Shown here piece by piece: positions 5,608-14,603 of a stretch of 15,597 nucleotides of DNA. Where the stretch lies: contig JASGDY010000124.1 in NCBI GenBank assembly GCA_047606825.1, forward strand, positions 1 to 15,597. Reading direction: 5' to 3'. This DNA is from Rhizosphaericola sp047606825. GTDB lineage: Bacteria > Bacteroidota > Bacteroidia > Chitinophagales > Chitinophagaceae. The position numbers and the translations under genes are program-made. The notes below the pieces were generated by a model, which saw only the letters and a program-made list of their open reading frames with translations, ran no database searches and was not told the origin of the DNA. Every line of letters starts with the position of its first letter. Position 1 is the stretch's first letter.

Positions 5608-8328
5608 TTAAATATTGAATGCAGTGTCGATGATTTCCTGTTGTTCCTGTTTGTGTACTTTGGCGTAACCTGTCGCCGTGGAGGCCGTTGCCTGTCGGCT
5701 GATGATGCCAAACGGAAATACGGATTCCAAGTTGAGCTTCAGGAAAGAAGCCGCGCCCATGTTGAGCGGTTCTTCCTGTACCCAAAACCAGATGGCGTTG
5801 CCGTATTTTTCGCGAAGGGCTTTCAGTTGCTTTTCCGGTAGGGGGAAATACTGTTCCAGGCGGATGATGGCGACATCGTCCCTGCTGTCGGCTTTGCGCT
5901 TTTCGTCCAGTTCAAAATAGATTTTGCCAGAAGTCAGCAACACTTTTTTGACTTTTGCCGGGTCGGCGTTGGCATCGTCGATGGTTTCCTGGAACCTGCC
6001 GGAAGTGAACGCATCCAACGTGCTGTAACTGTCCGGATGGCGCAGGTTGGCCTTGGGCGACATATTGATCAACGGTTTGCGGAAAGGTAAAGCCTGTTGA
6101 CGGCGCAACGCGTGGAAAAAGTTGGCTGCCGTCGTGATATTGGTCACATATATATTGTATTCCGCCGCAGACTGCAAATATCTTTCGGGACGTGCGTTGG
6201 AGTGGTCGGGTCCGCTGCCTTCGTAACCGTGCGGTAGCAGCATGACCAGGCCGTTGAGTGTTCCCCATTTGGCTTCGCCGCTGGTGATATATTGGTCGAT
6301 GACCATCTGTGCCCCGTTGGCAAAATCGCCATATTGTGCTTCCCATACAGTCAACACATTGGGATTGGCCATGGCGTAGCCATATTCAAAACCGAGAACG
6401 CCGTATTCGCTCAGCAAGGAATTGAAGATACGGAACGTGCCTTGTCCTTCCTTGAAATGGTCGAGGCGGTTGTATTGACTGTTGTTGTTGTCGTCAAACA
6501 AAACGGCGTGGCGGTGGCTGAATGTGCCTCTTTTTACGTCTTCACCACTGAGTCGCACGTCGTAGCCTGTCACCAATATGCTGGCATAAGCCAAAAGTTC
6601 TGCCGTGCCCCAGTCGATTTTTTCCTCTTTGTCAAAAAGAGCTTTTTTGTCGTTGAGGAGTTTTTTGACTTTTCTTAAAGGTTCGAAAGTGTCAGGCCAG
6701 AACATGAGCCGTTCGACCAGTTTTTTGACTTCCTCGGCGGGAATGCCCGTTTCGGGCGACTGGTCAAAGTCGGAAGGTTTGGAGTAGCGAAGTGCAGCCC
6801 ACCATTTTTCCGGTGCTTGCAGCGTGTATGGTTTGGGATGCTGGCGTACTTCGTCCAAACGTTTTTGGAGGTCGTCCCAGAATTTTTTCTCCATTTCCTG
6901 CGCAAGGTTGGCGGTGCTCTGGTCGCCTATTTTGTTGAGGTATCTGATGTATTGTTCGCGTGGGTCGGGATGTTTGTCGATCAACGCATAGAGAGACGGT
7001 TGCGTGTATTTGGGTTCGTCGCCTTCGTTGTGTCCGTGGCGACGATAGCAAAGTATATCGACAAATACTTCGTTGTGGAATTTTGCACGGTATTCACTTG
7101 CCAGTCGGCAGACTTTGACGACGGATTCAATGTCGTCGCCGTTGACATGGAAAACGGGCGACTTGGTAATGCTCGCAATGGCGGTACAATAGTCGGAGCT
7201 ACGAGCGTCGTCAAAATCGGTCGTAAAGCCAATCTGGTTGTTGACCGTCACGTGTACACATCCGCCGACTTGGTAGCCTTCGAGCTTGCTCATCTGCGCT
7301 GTTTCGTAGATGATGCCTTGTCCTGCCTGCGCCGCGTCGCCGTGTATCAATATAGGCAAAATAGAGTCAAAATTGCCGTTGTACAAAACGTTGGCCTTGG
7401 AACGCGTAAAACCAAGTGTCACTGGGTCGACTACCTCCAAGTGTGAAGGGTTGGGCGACAGTTGCAGGTTGATTTTCTGCCCGTCCGCCGTGGTTTCTTC
7501 GCTGCGGAAACCGAGATGGTATTTCACGTCGCCACTTCCCTGGGTGTTGTCAACCGGAACGATGCCTTCAAACTCGCTGAAAATCTGTTCGTAAGTCTTG
7601 CCCAATATATTGGCCAAGACGTTGAGGCGGCCACGGTGCGCCATGCCGATGACGACTTCCTTGGCGCCGTTGCGTGCGGCGGAGGCGATGATGGTGTCCA
7701 GTCCGGGGATCAACGCTTCGCCACCTTCGAGGGAGAAACGTTTCTGTCCGATATATTTGGTTTGGAGGAATTTTTCGAAAATCACGCCCTGGTTGGTTTT
7801 TTCGAGTGCGCGTTTGCGTTCTTCCAGCGTAAGTTGTTTGGGGATTTCGTTTTCGATGGCGTTGCGCAGCCAGGCGATTTCATCCGCGTCGGTGATGGCA
7901 TCGTATTCAAAACCGATGCTGCCGCAGTACATTTTTTGTAGTTTGGCAACGATGTCCTTGAGCGGAGCATTTTCCAGATGGATGAATTTTCCGGCTACGA
8001 AAGGCGTGTCCAGATCAGCGTCCGCAAGGTCAAAATATTTCAAATCCAGGTTGGCATGGCGGTCTTTTCTCTGGCGGATGGGGTTGGTGGTGGACACCAG
8101 ATGTGCTTTTTTGCGATAGGCATCGATGAGCCTAAATACGTTGAACTCCTTGGTAAGTTGCTGGGAATCAACGCTGCTGCCGTTGTTGCCCGAGTCCAAT
8201 GCATAATCAAAGCCGTCAAAGAAACTTTTTAAATCTTTATCGATGTTGTTAGGGTCCTTTTTGTAATCTCTGTATAGATTCTCGACATAACCCGGATGCG
8301 AGTTGGTAATGTATGAAAAGTCCTTCAT
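5608..8328 (-). CDS. sucA: 2-oxoglutarate dehydrogenase E1 component
   Basis: This 906-residue, thiamine-diphosphate-dependent enzyme decarboxylates 2-oxoglutarate and passes the succinyl unit to the E2 lipoyl arm. The N-terminal segment PGYVENLYRDYKKDP (12-26) is the E1o-specific region that contacts E2. Active-site motifs follow: GMAHRGRLNVL with H231, NPSHLE with H296, HGDAAQAGQG with D331 (ThDP/Mg), VNNQIGFTT near 362-370 and YRRHGHNEGDEP near 428-439. A C-terminal transketolase-like part includes the segment LPHGYEGSGPDHSNARPERY. The length is close to E. coli SucA (933). The ATG at 8328 gives the expected MKDFSYITNSHPGYVENLY start. It is the first gene of the sucAB operon and diverges from rpsT across a 440-base spacer. 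All key residues are present and nothing looks degraded. Confidence 0.96.
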   Translation of the reverse strand: MKDFSYITNSHPGYVENLYRDYKKDPNNIDKDLKSFFDGFDYALDSGNNGSSVDSQQLTKEFNVFRLIDAYRKKAHLVSTTNPIRQRKDRHANLDLKYFDLADADLDTPFVAGKFIHLENAPLKDIVAKLQKMYCGSIGFEYDAITDADEIAWLRNAIENEIPKQLTLEERKRALEKTNQGVIFEKFLQTKYIGQKRFSLEGGEALIPGLDTIIASAARNGAKEVVIGMAHRGRLNVLANILGKTYEQIFSEFEGIVPVDNTQGSGDVKYHLGFRSEETTADGQKINLQLSPNPSHLEVVDPVTLGFTRSKANVLYNGNFDSILPILIHGDAAQAGQGIIYETAQMSKLEGYQVGGCVHVTVNNQIGFTTDFDDARSSDYCTAIASITKSPVFHVNGDDIESVVKVCRLASEYRAKFHNEVFVDILCYRRHGHNEGDEPKYTQPSLYALIDKHPDPREQYIRYLNKIGDQSTANLAQEMEKKFWDDLQKRLDEVRQHPKPYTLQAPEKWWAALRYSKPSDFDQSPETGIPAEEVKKLVERLMFWPDTFEPLRKVKKLLNDKKALFDKEEKIDWGTAELLAYASILVTGYDVRLSGEDVKRGTFSHRHAVLFDDNNNSQYNRLDHFKEGQGTFRIFNSLLSEYGVLGFEYGYAMANPNVLTVWEAQYGDFANGAQMVIDQYITSGEAKWGTLNGLVMLLPHGYEGSGPDHSNARPERYLQSAAEYNIYVTNITTAANFFHALRRQQALPFRKPLINMSPKANLRHPDSYSTLDAFTSGRFQETIDDANADPAKVKKVLLTSGKIYFELDEKRKADSRDDVAIIRLEQYFPLPEKQLKALREKYGNAIWFWVQEEPLNMGAASFLKLNLESVFPFGIISRQATASTATGYAKVHKQEQQEIIDTAFNI

Positions 8329-8388
8329 GCCAAGCTGATATTTATTCCAGATGAGTATATTATGATGGGATCAATATTTTTTCGTAGG

Positions 8389-8423
8389 CAAATATCGTCC
8401 ATTAACTGATATAAATGACAAAA
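8389..8423 (-). promoter_or_regulatory. Candidate promoter of sucAB
   Basis: On the minus strand GATATTTG (8396-8389) resembles the -7 box TAnnTTTG with one mismatch, and TTTTG (8423-8419) lies 22 bases upstream as a -33 element. It would give a leader of about 55 bases before the sucA ATG. Confidence 0.4.
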
Positions 8424-8715
8424 CAAGGACAAAATAAAGTTATTTTATGGCGGAAATGATTGACGAATGTCTCGGTGACAGGATGTTGCATACCGAAAAG
8501 ATGGGTAGTGGAGGCATGATGCAGATTGCATGGTTGTGTGATATTTTTTCGTTTTTTGTGCAGTAGATTGTTTGTTTTCAAAAAGCCTAAACAACTTCTA
8601 TATGCATCTTTACAAAAAACAACAACCAAAGCACTATCCCTTATTATAGGTGACAATCTTTTGCTTGCAAGATTTCTACGAGCATTCAAAAAAACGCATT
8701 CCTCTAAAATATTTT

Positions 8716-8746
8716 TTGTTTAATCCGCCAAAGCCGCGTAACTTTG
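8716..8746 (+). promoter_or_regulatory. Promoter of rpsT (Bacteroidota type)
   Basis: TTG at 8716-8718 (-33) and TAACTTTG at 8739-8746 (an exact TAnnTTTG -7 box) are separated by 20 bases. Transcription would begin around 8752, leaving a short leader before the ATG at 8769. This is the clearest promoter in the window. Confidence 0.72.
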
Positions 8747-8768
8747 CCCTCCGAAAAAATTAAAGTTC

Positions 8769-9029
8769 ATGGCAAATCATAAAGCTACCAAAAAAGATGT
8801 GCGTCAAGCCGCAAAACGTAGGGAACACAACCGTTACTATGGCAAGACTACACGTAATGCAATACGTGACCTCAAAGCCATCGCCAACGACGAACAGGCG
8901 TATGCCGAAAAACTGCCCCTGACCGTTTCCATGATTGACAAACTGGCGAAGACGGGCGTTATCCATAAGAACAAAGCCAACAATCTGAAGAGCAAACTTG
9001 CAAGGAAGTCTTTCTTGAAGACCGCTTAA
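8769..9029 (+). CDS. rpsT: 30S ribosomal protein S20 (bS20)
   Basis: This 86-residue, highly basic protein matches S20 throughout: start MANHKATKKDVRQAAKRREH, central helical region, and the conserved KNKANNLKSKLARK near the C-terminus. S20 is an early-binding protein of the small subunit that contacts the 5' domain and helix 44 of 16S rRNA. The length is normal (85-90). The gene is monocistronic, with its own promoter upstream (8716-8746) and a terminator 38 bases after the stop. No S20-type autoregulatory structure can be made out in the very short leader. Confidence 0.97.
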   Translation: MANHKATKKDVRQAAKRREHNRYYGKTTRNAIRDLKAIANDEQAYAEKLPLTVSMIDKLAKTGVIHKNKANNLKSKLARKSFLKTA

Positions 9030-9067
9030 TCCAGCAATCATGCGCTCGACGTTGGACAAAAATATTT

Positions 9068-9093
9068 GCCCCGCCACATTAGCGGGGCTTTTT
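9068..9093 (+). terminator. Rho-independent terminator of rpsT
   Basis: GCCCCGC (9068-9074) pairs with GCGGGGC (9082-9088) over a seven-base loop and is followed directly by TTTTT. It is a classic intrinsic terminator. Confidence 0.88.
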
Positions 9094-9099
9094 CGTTTG

Positions 9100-9117
9100 T
9101 ATCTTGCCGCCCGGCAA
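9100..9117 (+). promoter_or_regulatory. Candidate guaA promoter -7 box overlapping a small palindrome
   Basis: TATCTTG (9100-9106) resembles a -7 box with one T missing, and the palindrome TTGCCG-CC-CGGCAA (9104-9117) overlaps it, ending 14 bases before the guaA ATG. No clear -33 element exists, because the rpsT terminator occupies that position. The palindrome could be an operator or a short leader hairpin. Confidence 0.35.
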
Positions 9118-9131
9118 ACAATCAATAGATT

Positions 9132-10667
9132 ATGACTGAAAAAATTCTGATACTGGATTTCGGTAGCCAATATACCCAGCTTATCGCCCGGGCTGTACGT
9201 GAGGCCAATGTGTATTGCGAGATCATTCCTTTCCACAAGACATTTACCATCGACGATTCCCTGAAAGGAATCATATTGAGCGGTTCGCCTTGCAGCGTCA
9301 ACGACGAGGGCGCACCTGACGTGGACGTACAGGCGATGGTCGCCAAAGTGCCGGTGCTCGGTGTGTGCTACGGCGCACAGTTGACTGCCAAAAGATTTGG
9401 CGGCAGCGTCGGCAAGTCCAACAAGCGTGAATATGGCCGCGTGCATCTGCATTTGGCCATGAACGACCCGTTTTTTGACGGCGTTGCCGAAGGTTCGCAA
9501 GTGTGGATGAGCCACAGTGATTCCATCAAGGAACTGCCGTCAGGTTTTGAGGTGTTGGCGACCACGCAGAGTATTCCCGTTGCCGCATTCAAAAAAACGA
9601 CGACGGACAGCCAGCCATTGTACGGTTTGCAGTTCCACCCCGAAGTGTACCATTCCACCGACGGCAAAAAACTGATTCAAAACTTCCTCGTCGAGGTGTG
9701 CGGTTGCCACCAAGACTGGACACCCGCTTCTTTTGCACATGAAACCGTCGAACGCCTGAAACAGGAAATCGGCGATGCGCACGTCATCATGGCGCTAAGC
9801 GGCGGCGTGGACAGCACCGTGGCGGCAACGCTTATCAGCAAAGCCATCGGCAACCGTCTCCACGGCATATTTGTGGACAACGGTCTGCTACGCAAAAACG
9901 AATTTGAAGACGTATTGAGAATATACAGCCAACTCGACCTCAACGTCAAGGGCGTGGATGCCAAAGACCGCTTCTACAATGGCCTGGAAGGCATCTCCGA
10001 CCCGGAAGCCAAACGTAAAGTCATCGGCAAGACATTCATCGATGTATTCCACGACGAGGCCTTGCAGGTCAAGGAAGCGAGCTTTTTAGGACAGGGGACA
10101 ATCTATCCCGACGTTATTGAAAGCACAAGTGTCAACGGCCCGTCCGTCACTATCAAGTCGCACCACAATGTGGGCGGTCTTCCCGCGGAAATGAACCTAA
10201 AATTAGTCGAGCCACTGCGTTACCTTTTCAAGGACGAGGTGCGCCGCGTCGGCGTTGAGTTGGGCATTCCGCACGACTTGCTTTTCCGTCATCCGTTCCC
10301 GGGACCGGGTTTGGGTATCCGCATTTTGGGTGACATCACGGCCGAAAAAGTGGAGTTGCTCCAAAGTGCCGATTTTTACTACACCAAAGCATTGAAAGAT
10401 TACCAGCTTTACGACAAAGTGTGGCAGGCCGGGACGATATTGTTACCTATCAAGAGCGTCGGCGTTATGGGTGACGAACGTACTTATGAATCGACCGTTG
10501 CCCTGCGTGCCGTCACTTCCGTGGACGGCATGACAGCCGACTGGGCGCACCTGCCTTACGACTTCCTGGCATTCGTCTCCAACGAAATCATCAACAATGT
10601 CAAGGGTATCAACCGTGTCGTGTATGACATCAGCAGCAAGCCGCCCGCAACGATAGAGTGGGAGTAG
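9132..10667 (+). CDS. guaA: GMP synthase (glutamine-hydrolysing)
   Basis: This 511-residue enzyme converts XMP to GMP using ATP and ammonia drawn from glutamine, the last step of guanine nucleotide synthesis. The N-terminal class I glutamine amidotransferase domain (about 1-190) has the triad C79 (VLGVCYGAQL), H169 and E171 (LQFHPEV). The ATP-pyrophosphatase domain follows with the P-loop SGGVDST (223-229). The C-terminal dimerisation domain carries PFPGPGLGIRILG and ends KPPATIEWE, as expected for a full-length GuaA. The ATG start gives the normal MTEKILILDFGSQYTQLIAR. It follows rpsT by about 100 bases but behind a terminator, so it is probably transcribed on its own. A palindrome followed by T residues lies just after the stop. 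Confidence 0.97.
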   Translation: MTEKILILDFGSQYTQLIARAVREANVYCEIIPFHKTFTIDDSLKGIILSGSPCSVNDEGAPDVDVQAMVAKVPVLGVCYGAQLTAKRFGGSVGKSNKREYGRVHLHLAMNDPFFDGVAEGSQVWMSHSDSIKELPSGFEVLATTQSIPVAAFKKTTTDSQPLYGLQFHPEVYHSTDGKKLIQNFLVEVCGCHQDWTPASFAHETVERLKQEIGDAHVIMALSGGVDSTVAATLISKAIGNRLHGIFVDNGLLRKNEFEDVLRIYSQLDLNVKGVDAKDRFYNGLEGISDPEAKRKVIGKTFIDVFHDEALQVKEASFLGQGTIYPDVIESTSVNGPSVTIKSHHNVGGLPAEMNLKLVEPLRYLFKDEVRRVGVELGIPHDLLFRHPFPGPGLGIRILGDITAEKVELLQSADFYYTKALKDYQLYDKVWQAGTILLPIKSVGVMGDERTYESTVALRAVTSVDGMTADWAHLPYDFLAFVSNEIINNVKGINRVVYDISSKPPATIEWE

Positions 10668-10698
10668 TGTAGTTGAAAATGAATATAAAAATCAATAT

Positions 10699-10731
10699 GG
10701 GGACGCACGATTGTGCGTCTCTCGTTTTTTT
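10699..10731 (+). terminator. REP-like palindrome copy 2 acting as guaA terminator
   Basis: GGGACGCAC (10700-10708) pairs with GTGCGTCTC (10713-10721), with wobble pairs, and is followed closely by CGTTTTTTT. It shares TTGTGCGTCTCT with the palindrome at 1740-1761, so the terminator appears to be built from a dispersed repeat. It lies about 32 bases after the guaA stop codon. Confidence 0.6.
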
Positions 10732-10799
10732 ATCTACGACGAATATAGGATTTTCAAATCCTCAAATCAGAACTGGTGGATAACTTGCATCTTTCCACC

Positions 10800-10830
10800 T
10801 TGTTTTTCCAGCCCCGATTTCCGAACTTTG
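10800..10830 (+). promoter_or_regulatory. Candidate promoter of dnaE
   Basis: TTG at 10800-10802 and GAACTTTG at 10823-10830 are separated by 20 bases, the same spacing as the rpsT promoter. The -7 box differs from TAnnTTTG only at its first base. The leader would be about 50 bases. Confidence 0.5.
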
Positions 10831-10885
10831 CTAACGCGCCGCGAGGTGTTTTTGATTTTTCCTTTTGACTTTACAATTTGAAGAA

Positions 10886-13800
10886 ATGCCACAGTTTTCA
10901 CATCTACATAGCCACACGCAGTATTCACTTTTGGACGGACAGGCGTCCATTGACAGCCTATTGAAAAAAGCGGACAAAGACGGTATGCCCGCCTTGGCGA
11001 TTACCGACCACGGCAATATGTACGGGATTTTTGACTTCGTGGCAAAGGCCTGGAACAATACCACCATCATCGGAAAAGATGCCAACGGAAAAGATATTGT
11101 CCAACCAAAAGTCAAACCTGTCGTCGGTTGCGAACTCTACGTCGTGGACGACCGTTTCCAAAAGACTTTTACCAAGGAAAAAAAGGACAAACGTTTCCAT
11201 CAGATTCTTTTGGCTAAAAACAAAAAAGGCTATGAAAACCTCGTCAAACTGACGTCTTTGGGCTTTATCGACGGACTTTACGGCAAATATCCACGCGTGG
11301 ACAAAAAGCTCATCGAACAATACCACGGAGACCTGATTGCGACGACCTGTTGCATCGGCGCGTCCGTGCCGCAGGCGATATTGAACAAGTCGGCGGGAGA
11401 AGCAGAAGCGGAGTTTCAGTGGTGGCTTAACCTTTTTGGCGAGGACTATTACATTGAATTACAACGACATAACCTCAAAGAACAGGATATCGTCAACGAG
11501 CGTCTTCTGGAATATGCCGCCAAGTACAACGTCCCCGTCATCTGTACCAACGACAGCCACTATACCGACCGAGAAGATGCCAACGCGCACGATATTTTGC
11601 TCTGTATCAATACGGGCGAGAAACAGTCCACGCCCGGTTACGACGATTTTGTCAACGACGATACGTTGCTGAAAAACAGGCGTTTCAAATTTCCCAACGA
11701 CCAGTTTTATTTTAAGACGACTTCGGAAATGGAAACGCTGTTCAAGGACATCCCTTATTCCCTGGAAAATACGCAACAGATTGTGGACAAGATCGAACCC
11801 CTGAAACTGATGCAGGACATCATGTTGCCCAATTTCCCGATTCCGGCGGAGTTTAACAAGACCAGTGACGACACCCTCAACCAGTGGAGTTACCTGCATT
11901 ATCTTACCTACGAAGGTGCTCGCCGACGTTACAGCGAGATTACGGAAGAAATACGTGAACGCATTGATTTTGAACTCAATACGGTAAGGTCGATGGGTTT
12001 TGCGGGTTATTTTCTGATAGTGTGGGACTTTATCAGGGCGGGCAAGGATATGGGCGTGTACGTCGGTCCGGGTCGTGGTTCGGCTGCCGGAAGCGTGGTA
12101 GCCTATTGCCTTGAGATCACCAATATCGATCCGATTAAATACGATTTGCTTTTTGAACGTTTCCTCAATCCCGACCGTAAGTCCATGCCGGATATCGACA
12201 CTGATTTTGAGGACGAAGGCCGTCAAAAAGTCATCGACTATGTGGTCAGAAAATATACGAAACAACAGGTCGCCCAGATTGTCACATACGGTACGATGGC
12301 CGCCAAGATGAGCATCAAGGACGTGTCGCGCGCATTGGATCTGCCTTTGGCGGAGGCCAATATGCTCGCCAAACTGGTTCCTGACAAGCCCGGCACCAAG
12401 CTCAAACGTGTACTGAAAGCACCCATCACTTCCAAGGATGCCAGCAACGGTGAAAAATCACTGGAGGAAAAAGAAGGCTTCGGTCCCGAAGACATCGAAA
12501 ACATTAAGAAAATAAGGGAAATATACGATGGCAACGACCTCCGCGCCGAGGTTTTGCATGAGGCGGAAAGGCTCGAAGGCTGTGTACGCAACACGGGCAT
12601 GCACGCCTGCGGCATCATCATCGCGCCGAAAGACCTGACGGAAATCGTCCCCGTGAGTATGTCCAAGGATTCCGAACTGCTGATTACCGAATACGAAAGT
12701 AGCGTCATCGAAAACGCCGGGGTCATCAAGATGGACTTTTTGGGTTTGAAAAACCTTTCGATATTGAAGGATGCCGTCAAGCTTATCAAACAAAACCATG
12801 ATATCGACATTTCCGTCAACGACGTTCCGCTCGACGACGAGCTGACCTACCAGCTCTATCAACGGGGTGACACCAACGCGACGTTCCAGTTTGAAAGTGC
12901 TGGAATGCAAAAATACCTGCGCGAACTCAAGCCCGACAAATTTGCCGACCTGATTGCGATGAACGCGCTGTATCGTCCCGGCCCCATTGCCTACATACCT
13001 GATTTCATCGACCGTAAACATGGCCGTAAGCCTATCGAATATGACCTTCCCGAAATGGAGGAATACCTGTCCGATACGTATGGTATCACGGTCTATCAGG
13101 AACAAGTGATGCTGCTTTCGCAAAAATTGGCGGACTTCAGCAAGGGCGACGCCGACGTTTTGCGTAAGGCGATGGGTAAAAAACAGATTGAGGTACTGAA
13201 CAAGATGGAAACCAAGTTCCTCGACGGCGCGATGGCAAAAGGACACCCCAAGGACAAACTCAAAAAAATATGGGAAGACTGGAAAGCCTTTGCGCAATAC
13301 GCTTTCAACAAGTCGCACTCGACCTGCTATGCCTACGTGGCGTTCCAGACGGGATATCTGAAAGCGCATTACCCCAGCGAATACATGGCCGCCATCCTCA
13401 ACCATGCGGGTGACCTTGCCAAGATTACTTTTTACATGGAAGAGTGTAAACGGATGGGCATCAAGGTATTGGGTTGCGATGTCAATGAATCCGACAAAGG
13501 GTTTTCTGTCAACATGCACGGGCATATCCGTTTTGGGATGGGCGGTCTGAAAGGTGTGGGCGAGGCGGCGATTGAAAGTATTTTGGAAGAAAGGCAGAAG
13601 AACGGCAACTACAAAGATATTTTTGATTTTATAAAACGTGTCAACCAACGCACGGTCAACAAACGTTCCATTGAAAGCCTGGTGTATTCCGGGGCTTTCG
13701 ACGAATTTAAAGAAATGCACCGTGCCCAGTATTTCAACGTGCAGGCTGGCGAAACAGCCAACAATATCGAGCGCATCATCAAATACGGAAACGCTGTCCA

Positions 13801-14560
13801 GGCGAGTAGCATGGGTTCCATGAGCTTGTTCGGCGATATGGGAATGCCCGAGATTCCGACACCGAAGATTTTGCCTTGTGACGAATGGAGTCTTATAGAA
13901 AAACTGGACAAAGAAAAAGAAGTCACAGGCATCTTCATCAGTGGGCATCCTTTGGATCGTTTCAAATTTGAAATGACACATTATGGCATCATGCCGCTTG
14001 CCGATTTCAGCGAACTGAGGGACGGAACAGAAAAGAAGCCGTCCGCTGGTCGTACCTATAAGATTGCGGGCCTGGTTACGAGTGCGCAACATCGGCTGAC
14101 CAAGACCGGGCGTGAGTTTGGGATTATTGCGCTGGAAGATTTTTCGGGAAAAACAGAAATCGCCATTTTCGGCGACGACTATGTCAAATGCAAACCCTAT
14201 ATCGAGGGAGGCTTGATTGTCACGGTCAATGGGCATTTCAAGGAACGTTTCAATACAGGTGTCCTCGAATTTAAAATTACCAACATCTGCCTCCTCGAAA
14301 GTATAAAAGGTACGATGACGCAAAATCTGGACATCAAGCTGACTTCCGAAAAGGTCACACCGGAATTTGTCCATTTCATATCGAACAACATCAACCAGCA
14401 TAAAGGAAAAACGTCTGTGCGTTTTAAGATTTACGATCGTGAGGAAAACTTTATGGTCAATATGTTTTCGGCACACGCCGGCGTGGAGATGAACGATGAA
14501 CTTTGTAACTATCTCTCGTCAATGCAGGACGTGGAAGTGAGTGTGGGGTTGGCGAGTTGA
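10886..14560 (+). CDS. dnaE: DNA polymerase III alpha subunit
   Basis: This 1224-residue protein is the replicative polymerase of the DnaE1 type. I chose ATG 10886 (MPQFSHLHSHTQYSLLDG), the usual Bacteroidota start, over an in-frame TTG seven codons earlier. The PHP domain (about 1-280) keeps metal-binding motifs HLHSH, DHGN (41-44), H105, TNDSHYTD and AHD. The palm has VGPGRGSAAGS (393-403) and catalytic D436/D438 in PDIDTDF, with the third aspartate D617 in KMDFLGLK. The fingers and tandem helix-hairpin-helix region follow. An OB-fold (about 1055-1140, YKIAGLVTSAQHRLTKTGRE) is followed by a C-terminal region of about 80 residues that in this family binds clamp or tau. The length is normal and there is no intein. 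The intact PHP site suggests possible metal-dependent proofreading, as in Thermus DnaE; that is inference. Confidence 0.97.
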   Translation: MPQFSHLHSHTQYSLLDGQASIDSLLKKADKDGMPALAITDHGNMYGIFDFVAKAWNNTTIIGKDANGKDIVQPKVKPVVGCELYVVDDRFQKTFTKEKKDKRFHQILLAKNKKGYENLVKLTSLGFIDGLYGKYPRVDKKLIEQYHGDLIATTCCIGASVPQAILNKSAGEAEAEFQWWLNLFGEDYYIELQRHNLKEQDIVNERLLEYAAKYNVPVICTNDSHYTDREDANAHDILLCINTGEKQSTPGYDDFVNDDTLLKNRRFKFPNDQFYFKTTSEMETLFKDIPYSLENTQQIVDKIEPLKLMQDIMLPNFPIPAEFNKTSDDTLNQWSYLHYLTYEGARRRYSEITEEIRERIDFELNTVRSMGFAGYFLIVWDFIRAGKDMGVYVGPGRGSAAGSVVAYCLEITNIDPIKYDLLFERFLNPDRKSMPDIDTDFEDEGRQKVIDYVVRKYTKQQVAQIVTYGTMAAKMSIKDVSRALDLPLAEANMLAKLVPDKPGTKLKRVLKAPITSKDASNGEKSLEEKEGFGPEDIENIKKIREIYDGNDLRAEVLHEAERLEGCVRNTGMHACGIIIAPKDLTEIVPVSMSKDSELLITEYESSVIENAGVIKMDFLGLKNLSILKDAVKLIKQNHDIDISVNDVPLDDELTYQLYQRGDTNATFQFESAGMQKYLRELKPDKFADLIAMNALYRPGPIAYIPDFIDRKHGRKPIEYDLPEMEEYLSDTYGITVYQEQVMLLSQKLADFSKGDADVLRKAMGKKQIEVLNKMETKFLDGAMAKGHPKDKLKKIWEDWKAFAQYAFNKSHSTCYAYVAFQTGYLKAHYPSEYMAAILNHAGDLAKITFYMEECKRMGIKVLGCDVNESDKGFSVNMHGHIRFGMGGLKGVGEAAIESILEERQKNGNYKDIFDFIKRVNQRTVNKRSIESLVYSGAFDEFKEMHRAQYFNVQAGETANNIERIIKYGNAVQASSMGSMSLFGDMGMPEIPTPKILPCDEWSLIEKLDKEKEVTGIFISGHPLDRFKFEMTHYGIMPLADFSELRDGTEKKPSAGRTYKIAGLVTSAQHRLTKTGREFGIIALEDFSGKTEIAIFGDDYVKCKPYIEGGLIVTVNGHFKERFNTGVLEFKITNICLLESIKGTMTQNLDIKLTSEKVTPEFVHFISNNINQHKGKTSVRFKIYDREENFMVNMFSAHAGVEMNDELCNYLSSMQDVEVSVGLAS

Positions 14561-14603
14561 TTGGATAATCTGAGGGTTTGGTAATTTGATAATATCATGA
14601 CTA

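Larger units (their letters stand above)
8329..8768. other. Divergent promoter spacer between sucA and rpsT
   Basis: Apart from the candidate promoters at each end, I see no gene, RNA or clear repeat in this AT-rich stretch. A 95-codon minus frame (8402-8689) has no recognisable features. Confidence 0.55.

Noticed and set aside
6817..7941. Plus-strand frames of 209 and 159 codons opposite sucA
   Set aside because: Antisense to conserved sucA sequence, with no protein features.
8402..8689. 95-codon minus-strand frame between sucA and rpsT
   Set aside because: It starts near the rpsT promoter, overlaps the sucA promoter region and has no recognisable features.
8760..9515. A 251-codon minus-strand frame across rpsT and guaA
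   Set aside because: It spans two real genes, a terminator and a promoter region, and encodes no recognisable domain.
10865..10885. Upstream TTG start for dnaE
   Set aside because: The ATG at 10886 gives the standard MPQFSHLH start of this family. The extra residues MTLQFEE are not typical.
11459..12265. A 268-codon minus-strand frame inside dnaE
   Set aside because: Antisense shadow of dnaE; no domain, and no promoter or ribosome site of its own.
12458..14476. A 672-codon open frame on the minus strand opposite dnaE
   Set aside because: It is entirely antisense to a complete, motif-rich dnaE, and its translation has no recognisable domain. Long antisense frames are expected from the codon bias of the real gene.
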